From Marinomonas mediterranea MMB-1 (GTDB taxonomy: Bacteria; Pseudomonadota; Gammaproteobacteria; Pseudomonadales; Marinomonadaceae), in assembly GCF_000192865.1 (NCBI RefSeq), contig NC_015276.1, forward strand, positions 1,364,001 through 1,428,000: a stretch of 64,000 nt of DNA, given 5' to 3'. The notes under the pieces are model-generated. The model did no database searches. It saw only the letters and a program-made list of their open reading frames with translations, and was not told where the DNA came from. The translations under genes were made by a program, and so were the position numbers. Positions 1 to 8,465 of this stretch are shown here, piece by piece. Position 1 is the stretch's first letter; each line of letters opens with the position of its first letter.

Positions 1-645
1 ATACGTTGGCGACGACCTGGCATAGGCCTTATTTTCCCCGATGAGTTTATTCCGATTGCTGAAAAGTCTGGGCTGATTATTGCGATTGGGAAATGGGTTA
101 TACAAGAAGCATCGCGTTTATTGGCAGTGTTGCATCAGCAAGATCAGTTTATTAAGTTGTCTCTTAATTTATCACCCTCACAAGTCAGTGATCGGTCGCT
201 TTTGGGTTTTATTCAGCGGCATATTGAAGCGAATCATGTTGATCCGACTTATCTAGAGCTTGAGCTGACAGAGAACGTATTAGTTAACGACTTTGAAAGA
301 ATAAACCATTTTTTGAGCGAGGTTCGGAAAATGGGAGTCAGTGTCGCAATTGACGATTTTGGAACAGGCTATAGCTCTTTGTCTTATCTTCCTAAGTTGC
401 CGATCGATTTTATTAAGATTGATCGATCCTTTATCGGTGAGTTAATTGACAGTGACAGTAATAGAGCCATTGTGCTGGCAATTCTTGCGATGGCAAATAG
501 TCTGAAGCTGGGTGTGATTGCAGAAGGTGTGGAGGTTGAGTCACAAAAAGCGTTTTTACGCGAGCATCACTGTCAATCTGCGCAAGGCTACCTGTTTAGT
601 CGTCCTGTTCCATTTGATGAATTCTGTAAGTTACTTCGTGGGTAA
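1..645 (+). CDS. EAL-domain cyclic-di-GMP phosphodiesterase (C-terminal part)
   Basis: The reading frame is open from base 1, so the protein starts before the window and only about 214 C-terminal residues are seen. EAL phosphodiesterases hydrolyse the second messenger c-di-GMP. The visible part contains the later EAL signatures: LELELTE (metal-binding Glu), IDDFGTGYSS (the DDFGTG loop), DFIKIDRSFI (catalytic Lys) and VIAEGVE (Glu). All look intact, so the domain is probably active. The EAL tripeptide itself and any GGDEF or sensor domain lie outside the window. A first in-frame start codon at 121 is internal to the domain and is not the real start. Confidence 0.9.
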   Translation: MRWRRPGIGLIFPDEFIPIAEKSGLIIAIGKWVIQEASRLLAVLHQQDQFIKLSLNLSPSQVSDRSLLGFIQRHIEANHVDPTYLELELTENVLVNDFERINHFLSEVRKMGVSVAIDDFGTGYSSLSYLPKLPIDFIKIDRSFIGELIDSDSNRAIVLAILAMANSLKLGVIAEGVEVESQKAFLREHHCQSAQGYLFSRPVPFDEFCKLLRG

Positions 646-767
646 CTGACTTTAATTCTTTTGGTTTTGGTGAGCCTCTTATTTGGCATATCTAGCGCCT
701 GTTTGAGATAGTGTGACTTTATTTTTAAGTTTGCCTAAAAAATAGACAAAGTTTTTTGCGAACGGCA

Positions 768-796
768 TACAATTTTAATAAAGACATGCGTATAAT
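768..796 (+). promoter_or_regulatory. Possible sigma-70 promoter of ndk
   Basis: A perfect -10 hexamer TATAAT lies at 791-796, about 70 bases before the ndk start. The -35 at the right distance (TACAAT, 768-773) is poor. The call therefore rests on the -10 and the location alone. Confidence 0.4.
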
Positions 797-867
797 CCAC
801 GCGCGAAACTTTTTAGATAACAGGTTCAGTGTTTGAATCTGATTAAAATACATATTGGAGTTTAAAA

Positions 868-1275
868 ATGGCGCTAGAACGCACTCTATCAATCATCAAG
901 CCAGATGCAGTTGCAAAAAATGTTATCGGTGAAATCTACACTCGTTTCGAGCGTGCTGGCCTAAAAATCGTTGAAGCGAAAATGATCCAACTGGATGATG
1001 AGCTTGCTGGTGGTTTTTATGCTGAGCATAAAGAGCGTCCTTTCTACAACGACCTAGTTGCTTTCATGACTTCTGGTCCTGTTGTTGTTTCTGTTCTTGA
1101 AGGTGAAAACGCGGTTGCTCGTCACCGTGAGCTTATGGGTGCAACTAACCCTAAAGAAGCGGCAACTGGTACTTTGCGTGCAGATTACGCTGAATCTATT
1201 GACGCAAATGCTGTACACGGTTCTGATTCTGCTGCTTCTGCTGAACGCGAAGTTGCTTACTTTTTCGGTAAGTAA
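868..1275 (+). CDS. ndk: Nucleoside diphosphate kinase
   Basis: Transfers the gamma phosphate from ATP to nucleoside diphosphates through a phosphohistidine, balancing NTP pools in the cytoplasm. The 135-residue product is slightly shorter than the usual 141-143. It opens with the family signature RTLSIIKPDAV and carries the active-site motif NAVHGSDS, whose His is the phosphorylated residue. A GGAG Shine-Dalgarno sits about 9 bases before the ATG. It is the first gene of the conserved ndk-rlmN-rodZ-ispG-hisS block, but strong hairpins after its stop suggest it is transcribed alone. Confidence 0.97.
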   Translation: MALERTLSIIKPDAVAKNVIGEIYTRFERAGLKIVEAKMIQLDDELAGGFYAEHKERPFYNDLVAFMTSGPVVVSVLEGENAVARHRELMGATNPKEAATGTLRADYAESIDANAVHGSDSAASAEREVAYFFGK

Positions 1276-1283
1276 GAATTAAT

Positions 1284-1314
1284 AAGTCTATTTACTACTA
1301 TAGTAAATAGACTT
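1284..1314. repeat. Perfect 14-bp hairpin after ndk
   Basis: AAGTCTATTTACT (1284-1296) pairs perfectly with AGTAAATAGACTT (1302-1314), and one further A-T pair closes the loop. No T-tract follows, so it may be a stability hairpin or the upstream part of a composite terminator. Confidence 0.6.
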
Positions 1315-1318
1315 GCAG

Positions 1319-1392
1319 AGGCGTGATGAATAAATCGTCGCGCCTTTATTCAGAGGCTTCTGAAAAGCATATTTCTTTTCAGAAGCTTTTTT
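1319..1392 (+). terminator. Tandem intrinsic terminators of ndk
   Basis: Two hairpins in succession. The first has arms 1319-1329 and 1335-1345 (11 bp with two G-T pairs), followed by TTATT. The second is a perfect 12-bp stem, GCTTCTGAAAAG (1356-1367) with CTTTTCAGAAGC (1375-1386), followed directly by six Ts (1387-1392). The second is a textbook rho-independent terminator. Confidence 0.85.
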
Positions 1393-1495
1393 CGTATTTA
1401 TTATTTTGAAACACAGGCTCTCAAGCGATTTCTTGCTTATCGCATCTTTATTGTAGAGAAGCCTCAAAGCGTATACGCAAGTGATTGGTTAAAAC

Positions 1496-2617
1496 ATGTC
1501 TGCTACACAAAAAGTTAATTTGCTCGGTTTATCTCCAGAAAAGCTCGTTGAGTTCTTTGAGTCGATTGGTGAGAAGAAATTTCGTGCAACCCAGGTGATG
1601 AAGTGGATTCATCAAAAAGGTGCAGAAAGCTTTGAAGAGATGACTGATGTCAGCAAGAAGCTTAGAGCGAAACTTGAGGGAATATGTGAAATCCGTGCTC
1701 CGGAAATCGTGGAGCAAAATATCTCTACTGACGGAACTCGAAAATGGATCATTCGTACTGAAGGTGGCATGAACGATTGTGTTGAGACAGTGCTTATTCC
1801 TGACGGGGACCGTGCAACGCTGTGTGTGTCTTCTCAAGTAGGGTGTTCTCTAGATTGTAGCTTTTGTTCAACGGGCAAGCAGGGGTTTAACCGCAACTTG
1901 ACGCCAGCGGAAATTATTGGTCAGTTGTGGATTGCTATTAAATCATTTGGGCCAATGGATCCAAATGGTCCTCGCCGCGTTACAAACGTTGTGATGATGG
2001 GGATGGGCGAGCCGCTGATGAACTTTGAACCTGTTGTCGATGCCATGATTCTTATGATGCATGATAACGCTTACGGGCTTTCAAAGCGTCGCGTTACGTT
2101 GAGTACATCAGGTGTTGTTCCAAAGATATATGAATTGGTTAAGCGTACGGACGTTTCTTTGGCGATCTCTTTGCACGCTCCCAATAACCCGCTGCGAGAT
2201 GAATTAGTCCCAATCAACCGCAAGTATCCGATTGAAGAGTTGCTGGAAGCGTGTCAGCACTATTTGGATAATCTTCCAGATAAGCGCCATATTACCATTG
2301 AGTATACAATGATGGCGGGAGTCAATGATCAAGAACAACATGCACGAGAGTTAGCTCATTTACTAAAAGACTTAGAATGTAAGGTGAACTTAATTCCATT
2401 TAATCCTTTTCCTCATTCTGGTTATGAAAAACCTTCTAACAATCAAACTCGTCGGTTCCAGAAAATTTTGGCTGATGATGGGTACACTGTGACAGTTAGG
2501 ACTACTCGTGGTGACGATATAGATGCCGCATGTGGACAGTTGGTTGGTGACTTTCATGATAAGACTCGCCGATCTCAGAAGTATATTGAACTTCGTGAAA
2601 TTGGTGATCAATCGTAG
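1496..2617 (+). CDS. rlmN: Dual-specificity 23S rRNA/tRNA adenine-C2 methyltransferase RlmN
   Basis: Radical SAM enzyme that methylates C2 of A2503 in 23S rRNA and A37 in a set of tRNAs. The 373-residue length is typical. The [4Fe-4S] motif is seen as CSLDCSFCSTGKQGF (CxxxCxxC, about residues 116-130). The GMGEPLMN motif and the C-terminal VRTTRGDDIDAACGQL, which carries the catalytic Cys, are also present. Its position between ndk and rodZ matches the gammaproteobacterial order, except that the pilF/pilW gene usually following it is not found here. Confidence 0.97.
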   Translation: MSATQKVNLLGLSPEKLVEFFESIGEKKFRATQVMKWIHQKGAESFEEMTDVSKKLRAKLEGICEIRAPEIVEQNISTDGTRKWIIRTEGGMNDCVETVLIPDGDRATLCVSSQVGCSLDCSFCSTGKQGFNRNLTPAEIIGQLWIAIKSFGPMDPNGPRRVTNVVMMGMGEPLMNFEPVVDAMILMMHDNAYGLSKRRVTLSTSGVVPKIYELVKRTDVSLAISLHAPNNPLRDELVPINRKYPIEELLEACQHYLDNLPDKRHITIEYTMMAGVNDQEQHARELAHLLKDLECKVNLIPFNPFPHSGYEKPSNNQTRRFQKILADDGYTVTVRTTRGDDIDAACGQLVGDFHDKTRRSQKYIELREIGDQS

Positions 2618-2963
2618 TCATAAAACGAGAGGTTTGAACTTTGAATCAGTAAAGCTGTCAAAAAATGGTCAAAGTTCGTCTTCTTTATGAATTCGAGATA
2701 AAAAAATGCATTCTTTTGCGAATGAGATTTGATGGTAAGCGTCAATCTTGTTTTAATAGCCATTATTGATAAGGTGTGCTTTTAAGTATACATCAGGCTC
2801 GATAGCTTATGTTTCGGCGTATATGAGTAAATTACTTCACTTGTAAGCCCGCTACGTAGGTAATGAAATGGAAATGTCTGTCGTGAGTTACTCTTCACGA
2901 AACTGACCTTTCTTTCCATTTATTGTATGCCACCTTGTTTTGCCTGAGACCCAAGGTATAAAA
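2618..2963. other. Gene-free gap between rlmN and rodZ
   Basis: About 345 bases without a credible ORF. It has an inverted repeat GAACTTTGA (2636-2644) with TCAAAGTTC (2669-2677), possibly an rlmN terminator or a regulator site. In many relatives this position holds the type IV pilus lipoprotein gene pilF, and no remnant of it was recognised. Confidence 0.6.
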
Positions 2964-4001
2964 ATGACTACCGAATATGAGACAGAGATGGTTCTGCCAG
3001 AAGATACTGGCGAAACGGACATCGGAAAAAAATTAAAAATGAAAAGAATGTCGCTAGGCCTAGATGAAAGACAGGTCGCGACAGAATTGAAATTGCCGAT
3101 AGAACAAGTGATTGCGCTTGAAAGCAATCAGTTCGACTTCTTTCGTAGCATCACCTTTGCGAGAGGTTATCTTAAGAGCTATTGCCGTTTATTGGCTCTT
3201 GACCCTCGTGCGATCCTTTCTGCTTTTGACCTTCAACAAGCGACTACCGAGCCAACGGTTAAACCTGTAGATAAAGTGAATAAACAGGCAAACTTTGGTG
3301 ATCCAATTGTAATCTTTATTTCCATTGTTCTTGTCGCTGTGATTGTGTTTGTAGCGGTCTGGTTGCCAACACTTGACGAAGATTCAAACGAAGAAAATGT
3401 CGAATCAGTGGTTCAAGAAGCCGCTTCGGAATCACAATCGGAGCAGGTTGGTCTAAATGCTGATGTTAGCTCTGATGGTAGCGATTTATCTCTGAAGAAT
3501 GAAGAAGGTATCTCTGCGCCGAATGCAGAGGCAAGTGATGCATCGGGTAACCAGTTGGAGAGTGCTCAGTCTCCAACGCGTAATTTAGACGATGCAGATC
3601 GTATTGAAAATACAAAGGAAGAGTCTGATATCGAAACGGGCTTGTCTGCAGAAACGAAAGCCCTATTAGAAGAGGCTGGAGTTGACCCAGAAAAAGTAGC
3701 TAAAGAAGCGGCTCAAGATTCAAGTTTGAACAAGCCTGTTGCTGAGCCAGTCCTTGCTTACAATTATGAAGTAGAAATGTCTTTCAGTGCGGACTGTTGG
3801 ACTGAAGTAAGAGATGGTAAAGGAAAAATACTGTATTCAGGTGTGAAGTCTAAAGGAAGTACGCTTGAACTAAATGGTAACGCGCCTTATCGAATCGTAC
3901 TTGGGTTTGCTCGCGGAGTATCATCGATTAAATTCAAAGGCGAAGAGTTCGACTTTTCTTCATTTATTCGTAAAGACCTAGCTCGTTTTGAGCTCAAGTA
4001 G
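2964..4001 (+). CDS. rodZ: Cytoskeletal/cell-shape protein RodZ
   Basis: Bitopic inner-membrane protein that links MreB to the elongasome. A cytoplasmic helix-turn-helix of the Cro/C1 type is at about residues 20-80 (IGKKLKMKRMSLGLDERQVA, FARGYLKSYCRLL). A single membrane segment follows near residue 105-125 (VIFISIVLVAVIVFVAVWLP). Next come a long acidic Ser/Glu-rich linker and a C-terminal periplasmic DUF4115 beta domain. The ATG at 2964 was chosen because AAGG (2953-2956) precedes it. A longer TTG form from 2940 is possible but lacks a good site. ispG follows after 8 bases, so the two are surely co-transcribed. Confidence 0.92.
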   Translation: MTTEYETEMVLPEDTGETDIGKKLKMKRMSLGLDERQVATELKLPIEQVIALESNQFDFFRSITFARGYLKSYCRLLALDPRAILSAFDLQQATTEPTVKPVDKVNKQANFGDPIVIFISIVLVAVIVFVAVWLPTLDEDSNEENVESVVQEAASESQSEQVGLNADVSSDGSDLSLKNEEGISAPNAEASDASGNQLESAQSPTRNLDDADRIENTKEESDIETGLSAETKALLEEAGVDPEKVAKEAAQDSSLNKPVAEPVLAYNYEVEMSFSADCWTEVRDGKGKILYSGVKSKGSTLELNGNAPYRIVLGFARGVSSIKFKGEEFDFSSFIRKDLARFELK

Positions 4002-4009
4002 AGAGAACT

Positions 4010-5122
4010 ATGCATTTCGAATCACCTATTAAGCGTCGGCAGTCTCGTCAAATAATGGTTGGGAACGTTCCTGTTGGGGGCGGTGCGCCTATAAGTATTC
4101 AAAGTATGACGAATACAGAAACGTGTGACGTTGATGCGACAGTGGCTCAAATTACGGCTATTGAGCAAGCCGGAGCGGATATTGTCCGAGTGTCGATACC
4201 CTCTATGGATGCAGCAGAAGCATTTAAGGAAATTCGAAAGCAAGTGTCCGTTCCGCTCGTGGCGGATATTCACTTTGATTACCGTATTGCGTTAAAAGTG
4301 GCTGAGTACGGCGTCGATTGTTTGCGAATTAATCCGGGTAATATCGGTAACAAAGATCGAGTTCGTGCCGTAGTTGATTGTGCTCGGGACAAAAATATCC
4401 CAATCCGTATTGGTATTAATGCGGGGTCTTTAGAAAAAGATTTACAGAAAAAATACGGTGAGCCAACGCCCGATGCGTTGGTCGAATCTGCCTTTCGTCA
4501 AATTGAGTATTTTGATGAACTAGACTTCCATGAATATAAACTAAGTCTAAAAGCCTCAGATATATTTATGACGGTTGAGGCTTACCGTAAAATTGCGACA
4601 CAGATAGATAACCCTCTGCATTTGGGGATAACAGAGGCAGGTGGGTTACGTTCAGGAACGGTTAAATCTTCCATCGGTCTAGGGCTAATGTTGATGGATG
4701 GTATCGGTGATACTCTGCGCGTATCGCTTGCCGCAGATCCGGTTCAGGAAGTTAAAGTCGGTTGGGATATGCTAAGAAGCTTAAAAATTCGCAATCGAGG
4801 CATTAACTTTATCGCTTGCCCAAGTTGTTCTCGACAAAATTTCGATGTTATCAAAACGATGAACGAGCTTGAGGAACGTCTTGATGATGTCACTGTCTCA
4901 ATGGACGTGGCTGTTATAGGTTGCGTTGTGAATGGGCCAGGCGAAGCAAAAGAGGCGGACTTAGGTTTGACTGGCGGTACGCCAAACAATTTGGTCTATT
5001 TAGACGGTAAACCAAATAGCAAATTAAAGAATGAAACATTGGTTGATGGTTTAGAAAAAATGATTCGTGAAAAAGCTGCGGCAAAAGAAAACGAACTTTC
5101 TAATATCATCGCTAAGCAATAA
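4010..5122 (+). CDS. ispG: 4-hydroxy-3-methylbut-2-en-1-yl diphosphate synthase (flavodoxin)
   Basis: Catalyses the penultimate step of the MEP isoprenoid pathway, converting MEcPP to HMBPP with a [4Fe-4S] cluster. The 370-residue length is normal. The N-terminal TIM-barrel part has the family start RRQSRQIMVGNVPVGGGAPI and QSMTN. Cluster ligands are in CPSCSRQ (about residues 270-276) and in GCVVNGPGEA. It is tightly packed between rodZ and hisS, as in relatives. Confidence 0.97.
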   Translation: MHFESPIKRRQSRQIMVGNVPVGGGAPISIQSMTNTETCDVDATVAQITAIEQAGADIVRVSIPSMDAAEAFKEIRKQVSVPLVADIHFDYRIALKVAEYGVDCLRINPGNIGNKDRVRAVVDCARDKNIPIRIGINAGSLEKDLQKKYGEPTPDALVESAFRQIEYFDELDFHEYKLSLKASDIFMTVEAYRKIATQIDNPLHLGITEAGGLRSGTVKSSIGLGLMLMDGIGDTLRVSLAADPVQEVKVGWDMLRSLKIRNRGINFIACPSCSRQNFDVIKTMNELEERLDDVTVSMDVAVIGCVVNGPGEAKEADLGLTGGTPNNLVYLDGKPNSKLKNETLVDGLEKMIREKAAAKENELSNIIAKQ

Positions 5123-5132
5123 GGAAACGAAA

Positions 5133-6404
5133 GTGGGTCGTAAAGTACAAGCAATTCGAGGTATGAATGATATATTGCCAGGGCAATCCTCTGTTTGGCA
5201 GTATATTGAGAATGCGGTAGCGAATGTGGTTAAAAGCTACGGTTACCATCAAATTCGCTTTCCTGTTGTTGAGCATACTGAACTATTTAAGCGCGGTGTG
5301 GGTGAAACGACCGACATCGTTGAAAAAGAAATGTATACCTTCGATGATCGTAACGGTGAGTCATTGACATTGCGTCCAGAAGGGACCGCAAGTTGTGTTA
5401 GGGCTGCAGATCAAGCAGGCTTACTGTTTAATCAAGTACAGCGCTTATGGTATGTCGGTCCGATGTTCCGCTACGAGCGCCCGCAAAAAGGTCGTTACCG
5501 TCAATTCCATCAAATTGGGGTAGAGTCATTTGGTATGGCGACGCCTGATATTGATGCTGAGCTAATCATTCTAACCGCGCGTCTTTGGAAGCAGTTAGGC
5601 TTGCTTGAGCACGTCGAGTTGCAGTTGAATACCATTGGCGTCGCCGAAGCTCGTGAAAACTTCAAAGCAAGTTTGGTTGACTACTTAACAGAATACAAAG
5701 ATGAGTTAGATGAAGATAGCCAACGTAGGTTGACGACGAACCCATTGCGTATTCTTGACTCGAAAGATCAGAAAACTCAGAAGATACTAGAAGGCGCTCC
5801 TAGCCTTGATCAGTATATTGATCAAGAATCCCAAGAGCAATTCGAACGTCTTCAAGCTATTTTGAAAGCAAACGATGTATCTTATGTGATTAACCGTAAG
5901 CTTGTTCGCGGGTTAGATTACTACGGGAAAACAGTATTTGAGTGGGTTACCACGCACTTAGGCGCTCAAGCAACGGTCTGTGCTGGCGGACGTTACGATG
6001 GTTTAGTTGAGCAACTAGGCGGCAAAGCGACACCTGCCGTTGGGTTTGCGATGGGAATAGAAAGACTCGTTTTACTGTTAGAGACGTTAGAGCTAATTCC
6101 TGATGCGGCAAAAGCGTCTACGGATGTATTTGTTGTCAGTATGGGCGCGGATGCAGAATTAACATCGTTTTCGTTGGCTGAGTCTATTCGCGAAGCATTG
6201 CCTAATTTAACGGTTTTACGTCATTGTGGTGGCGGTAACTTTAAAAACCAGATGAAAAAGGCTGACAAGTCAGGTGCTCGATTTACGTTAATCCTTGGGG
6301 ATAATGAAGTCGCAAATAATGAGTGTCAGATAAAAGATATGACAACAGGGCAGCAAGAGTCCTGTGCTTTAGATAAAGTAAGCGAATACTTGAGTTCTTT
6401 TTAG
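5133..6404 (+). CDS. hisS: Histidyl-tRNA synthetase
   Basis: Class II synthetase charging tRNA-His. The open frame extends back to 5067 inside ispG, but the GTG at 5133 gives the expected 423-residue product beginning VGRKVQAIRGMNDILPG. An AAGGAAA Shine-Dalgarno overlaps the ispG stop. Motif 2 (GRYRQFHQIGVE), the histidine-binding loops (VRGLDYYGKTVFEW, GGRYDGL) and motif 3 (GFAMGIERL) are visible, followed by an anticodon-binding domain from about residue 325. It belongs to the rodZ-ispG-hisS transcription unit. Confidence 0.96.
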   Translation: MGRKVQAIRGMNDILPGQSSVWQYIENAVANVVKSYGYHQIRFPVVEHTELFKRGVGETTDIVEKEMYTFDDRNGESLTLRPEGTASCVRAADQAGLLFNQVQRLWYVGPMFRYERPQKGRYRQFHQIGVESFGMATPDIDAELIILTARLWKQLGLLEHVELQLNTIGVAEARENFKASLVDYLTEYKDELDEDSQRRLTTNPLRILDSKDQKTQKILEGAPSLDQYIDQESQEQFERLQAILKANDVSYVINRKLVRGLDYYGKTVFEWVTTHLGAQATVCAGGRYDGLVEQLGGKATPAVGFAMGIERLVLLLETLELIPDAAKASTDVFVVSMGADAELTSFSLAESIREALPNLTVLRHCGGGNFKNQMKKADKSGARFTLILGDNEVANNECQIKDMTTGQQESCALDKVSEYLSSF

Positions 6405-6516
6405 CCTGGTCGCCGGGCTAATAATTTGAAAATGTAAATCAGTGGTGCAAACGAAGTCATCGTCAGTAACCACTTTTTTGATAAATTAGACAAAGATGTA
6501 ACCTGAGGATGATTCG

Positions 6517-7158
6517 GTGTCAGAGTTAAAAACTGAAGAAGAACAAATTGAAGCGTTTAAAACGTGGTGGAAGAAAAATGGCACAGCTCTAATTCTTGCT
6601 GTTGCTGTCGGTGTCGGTGGTTACTTCGGATTTCAAGCATGGAAAACAAATGAAGCCACGCACATTAGCGAAGCCTCTTCGTTGTATCAAACTTTGATTG
6701 AAGCTGCATCTGACTTAGATACTGAGAAGAATCAAAAAGACGTAGCGGCGTTAGCTGCTCAACTAAATGAAGAATATAGCGATACTGGATATGCCATGTT
6801 CGCTGAACTCTTTGTTGCTGAGCTAGAAGTTAGTAAAGGAAACTACGATAAAGCCATTACCGCGTTGGAAGCGGCGGTAAGCGGAACAGAAGATCAATCC
6901 TTTCAAACAATTGCGACGATTCGTATCGCTCGATTGCTAGCGGAAAAAGAAGATTTTGACGCTGCGTTGAGCAAGTTGGAGTCGGTTACCCAAAGCGAGT
7001 TCTCTGTTCAAAAGAATGAGTTGAAAGGCGATATCTACGTACGTCAAGGCAAGCGTGATGACGCGAGAACGGCCTACGAACAAGCTAAGCAAGATCTAAA
7101 AGCGGGGCAAAATCACCCTTTGCTTGATATTAAACTGGGTGACCTTGCTAAGAGCTAA
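6517..7158 (+). CDS. yfgM: YfgM/AncA-type tetratricopeptide inner-membrane protein
   Basis: A 213-residue protein with a short cytoplasmic N-terminus, one membrane segment at about residues 22-40 (GTALILAVAVGVGGYFGF), and a periplasmic TPR-like helical region to the end. In E. coli YfgM binds the SecYEG-PpiD assembly and helps trafficking of envelope proteins. The GTG start at 6517 follows a TGAGGA site. It sits two bases before bamB, the standard pairing, which supports an envelope-biogenesis role. Confidence 0.9.
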   Translation: MSELKTEEEQIEAFKTWWKKNGTALILAVAVGVGGYFGFQAWKTNEATHISEASSLYQTLIEAASDLDTEKNQKDVAALAAQLNEEYSDTGYAMFAELFVAELEVSKGNYDKAITALEAAVSGTEDQSFQTIATIRIARLLAEKEDFDAALSKLESVTQSEFSVQKNELKGDIYVRQGKRDDARTAYEQAKQDLKAGQNHPLLDIKLGDLAKS

Positions 7159-7160
7159 TT

Positions 7161-8291
7161 ATGTCTAAGATACTGCTGCTGTCTTCCTTGTTAATCGCGT
7201 TATTTTTGCAAGGCTGTGCTACACAACTTCCGTTACCAGAGCCAGACCAAATGGATCAGGAAGTATTTTTTGATACATCATGGCGTCGAGGTGTTGATGG
7301 ATCGTACGGAGAATATACTGAGCGTTTTAACCCAGTATTAAAGGGCGATGGGATCTTTTTTGTCACACGCCGTGGTGCCGTTTATAAGTTACGTCAAACA
7401 GATGGGCGTCGCCTAAATTATTTCGTGACGGACTACGAGCCAAGTGCTGGCGTTGCGTTAAATGATGACCTTCTTTATTTTGGTACATACGATGCAAAGT
7501 TAGTTGCAGTCTCTTTGAGTACTAAAGAGGTGGTTTGGGAGCGCTCGTTAACGTCTGAGATACTTTCTGAGCCGACGTATAATAATGGTTTTCTTGCGGT
7601 GCAAACTGGCGATGGCTGGTTAAGCGTATTAGACGCGAAAACGGGTGATACGATTTGGCGTACTAAAGAAGATATTCCTGCGTTGACGGTTCGAGGCACG
7701 AGTGTTCCTGTCATCGTCGGTAATAAAGTATTAGCAGGGTTTGCTGATGGGAAGCTTAAAGCTTTTTCGTTGGTTGATGGTAAGGCGTTATGGTCCTATG
7801 AAGTGGGCAAGCCAAAAGGCCGTTATGAGATTGAGCGACTTACGGACGTTAATGGCCGTTTAGTTGTAAAAGGGGATACCGTATATTCGGTTGCCTACAA
7901 TGGAACGCTCAGTGCGCTATCGATCGAAACCGGAAAATTGAAATGGCAGCGTAGCATTCCAAGTGCGGTTGGTGTGGCTGTCAAAAATGATCAATTGGTT
8001 ATTGTAAGTCAAGATAGCAGTGTCATTGCTCTAAATGCATTAAATGGTACGCAGATGTGGGAAAACCGTGAGATGGAAGAGCGAGAGCTTTCTGAGCCGA
8101 CTTTCTTTCGAGATTATATCGCGGTTATCGACAGAGGAGGTTTTGTTTTTCTTCTCGACCCTAAATCTGGCGACATAAAAGCGTTTAAACTTGCCGATAC
8201 AAACCAAAAACCGGGAAGTCGTATGGTGTCTAATGGCAAGCAATTGTTTATACTTACGCCAGATTCAAAAGTTACAGCACTTAGTTACTAA
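7161..8291 (+). CDS. bamB: Outer-membrane assembly lipoprotein BamB
   Basis: Lipoprotein of the BAM complex that inserts beta-barrel proteins into the outer membrane. The N-terminus is a lipoprotein signal peptide with lipobox LQGC, giving a lipidated Cys near residue 19. The rest (about 40-376) is built of PQQ-like repeats that form an eight-bladed propeller, with recurrent motifs such as G.....LDAKTGDTIWRT and ALSIETGKLKW. The 376-residue length fits. It follows yfgM after two bases and precedes der by 174 bases. Confidence 0.95.
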   Translation: MSKILLLSSLLIALFLQGCATQLPLPEPDQMDQEVFFDTSWRRGVDGSYGEYTERFNPVLKGDGIFFVTRRGAVYKLRQTDGRRLNYFVTDYEPSAGVALNDDLLYFGTYDAKLVAVSLSTKEVVWERSLTSEILSEPTYNNGFLAVQTGDGWLSVLDAKTGDTIWRTKEDIPALTVRGTSVPVIVGNKVLAGFADGKLKAFSLVDGKALWSYEVGKPKGRYEIERLTDVNGRLVVKGDTVYSVAYNGTLSALSIETGKLKWQRSIPSAVGVAVKNDQLVIVSQDSSVIALNALNGTQMWENREMEERELSEPTFFRDYIAVIDRGGFVFLLDPKSGDIKAFKLADTNQKPGSRMVSNGKQLFILTPDSKVTALSY

Positions 8292-8349
8292 TTATGTAGG
8301 CGATATATAGGCCTACTCAACTGCTACTAAGTGTACTTTTTCAAGGCTG

Positions 8350-8376
8350 CCTTTCCTGAAATATGGTCAGGAAAGG
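8350..8376. repeat. Perfect 10-bp hairpin between bamB and der
   Basis: CCTTTCCTGA (8350-8359) pairs with TCAGGAAAGG (8367-8376) around a 7-base loop. No T-tract follows on the plus strand. It could attenuate read-through from bamB into der or protect the bamB mRNA 3' end. Confidence 0.5.
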
Positions 8377-8465
8377 TGTGATTGAGCCTCAACTACTTCA
8401 GAGCGTAGATAAGACTGAAGCACACCGTTTCCAGACAGCCGCTTTATACTTAAATAGGTAAAAAA

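Noticed and set aside
5067..5132. Upstream extension of hisS into ispG
   Set aside because: The N-terminal 22 residues match nothing in the family, and the GTG at 5133 has a good ribosome site and gives the usual length.
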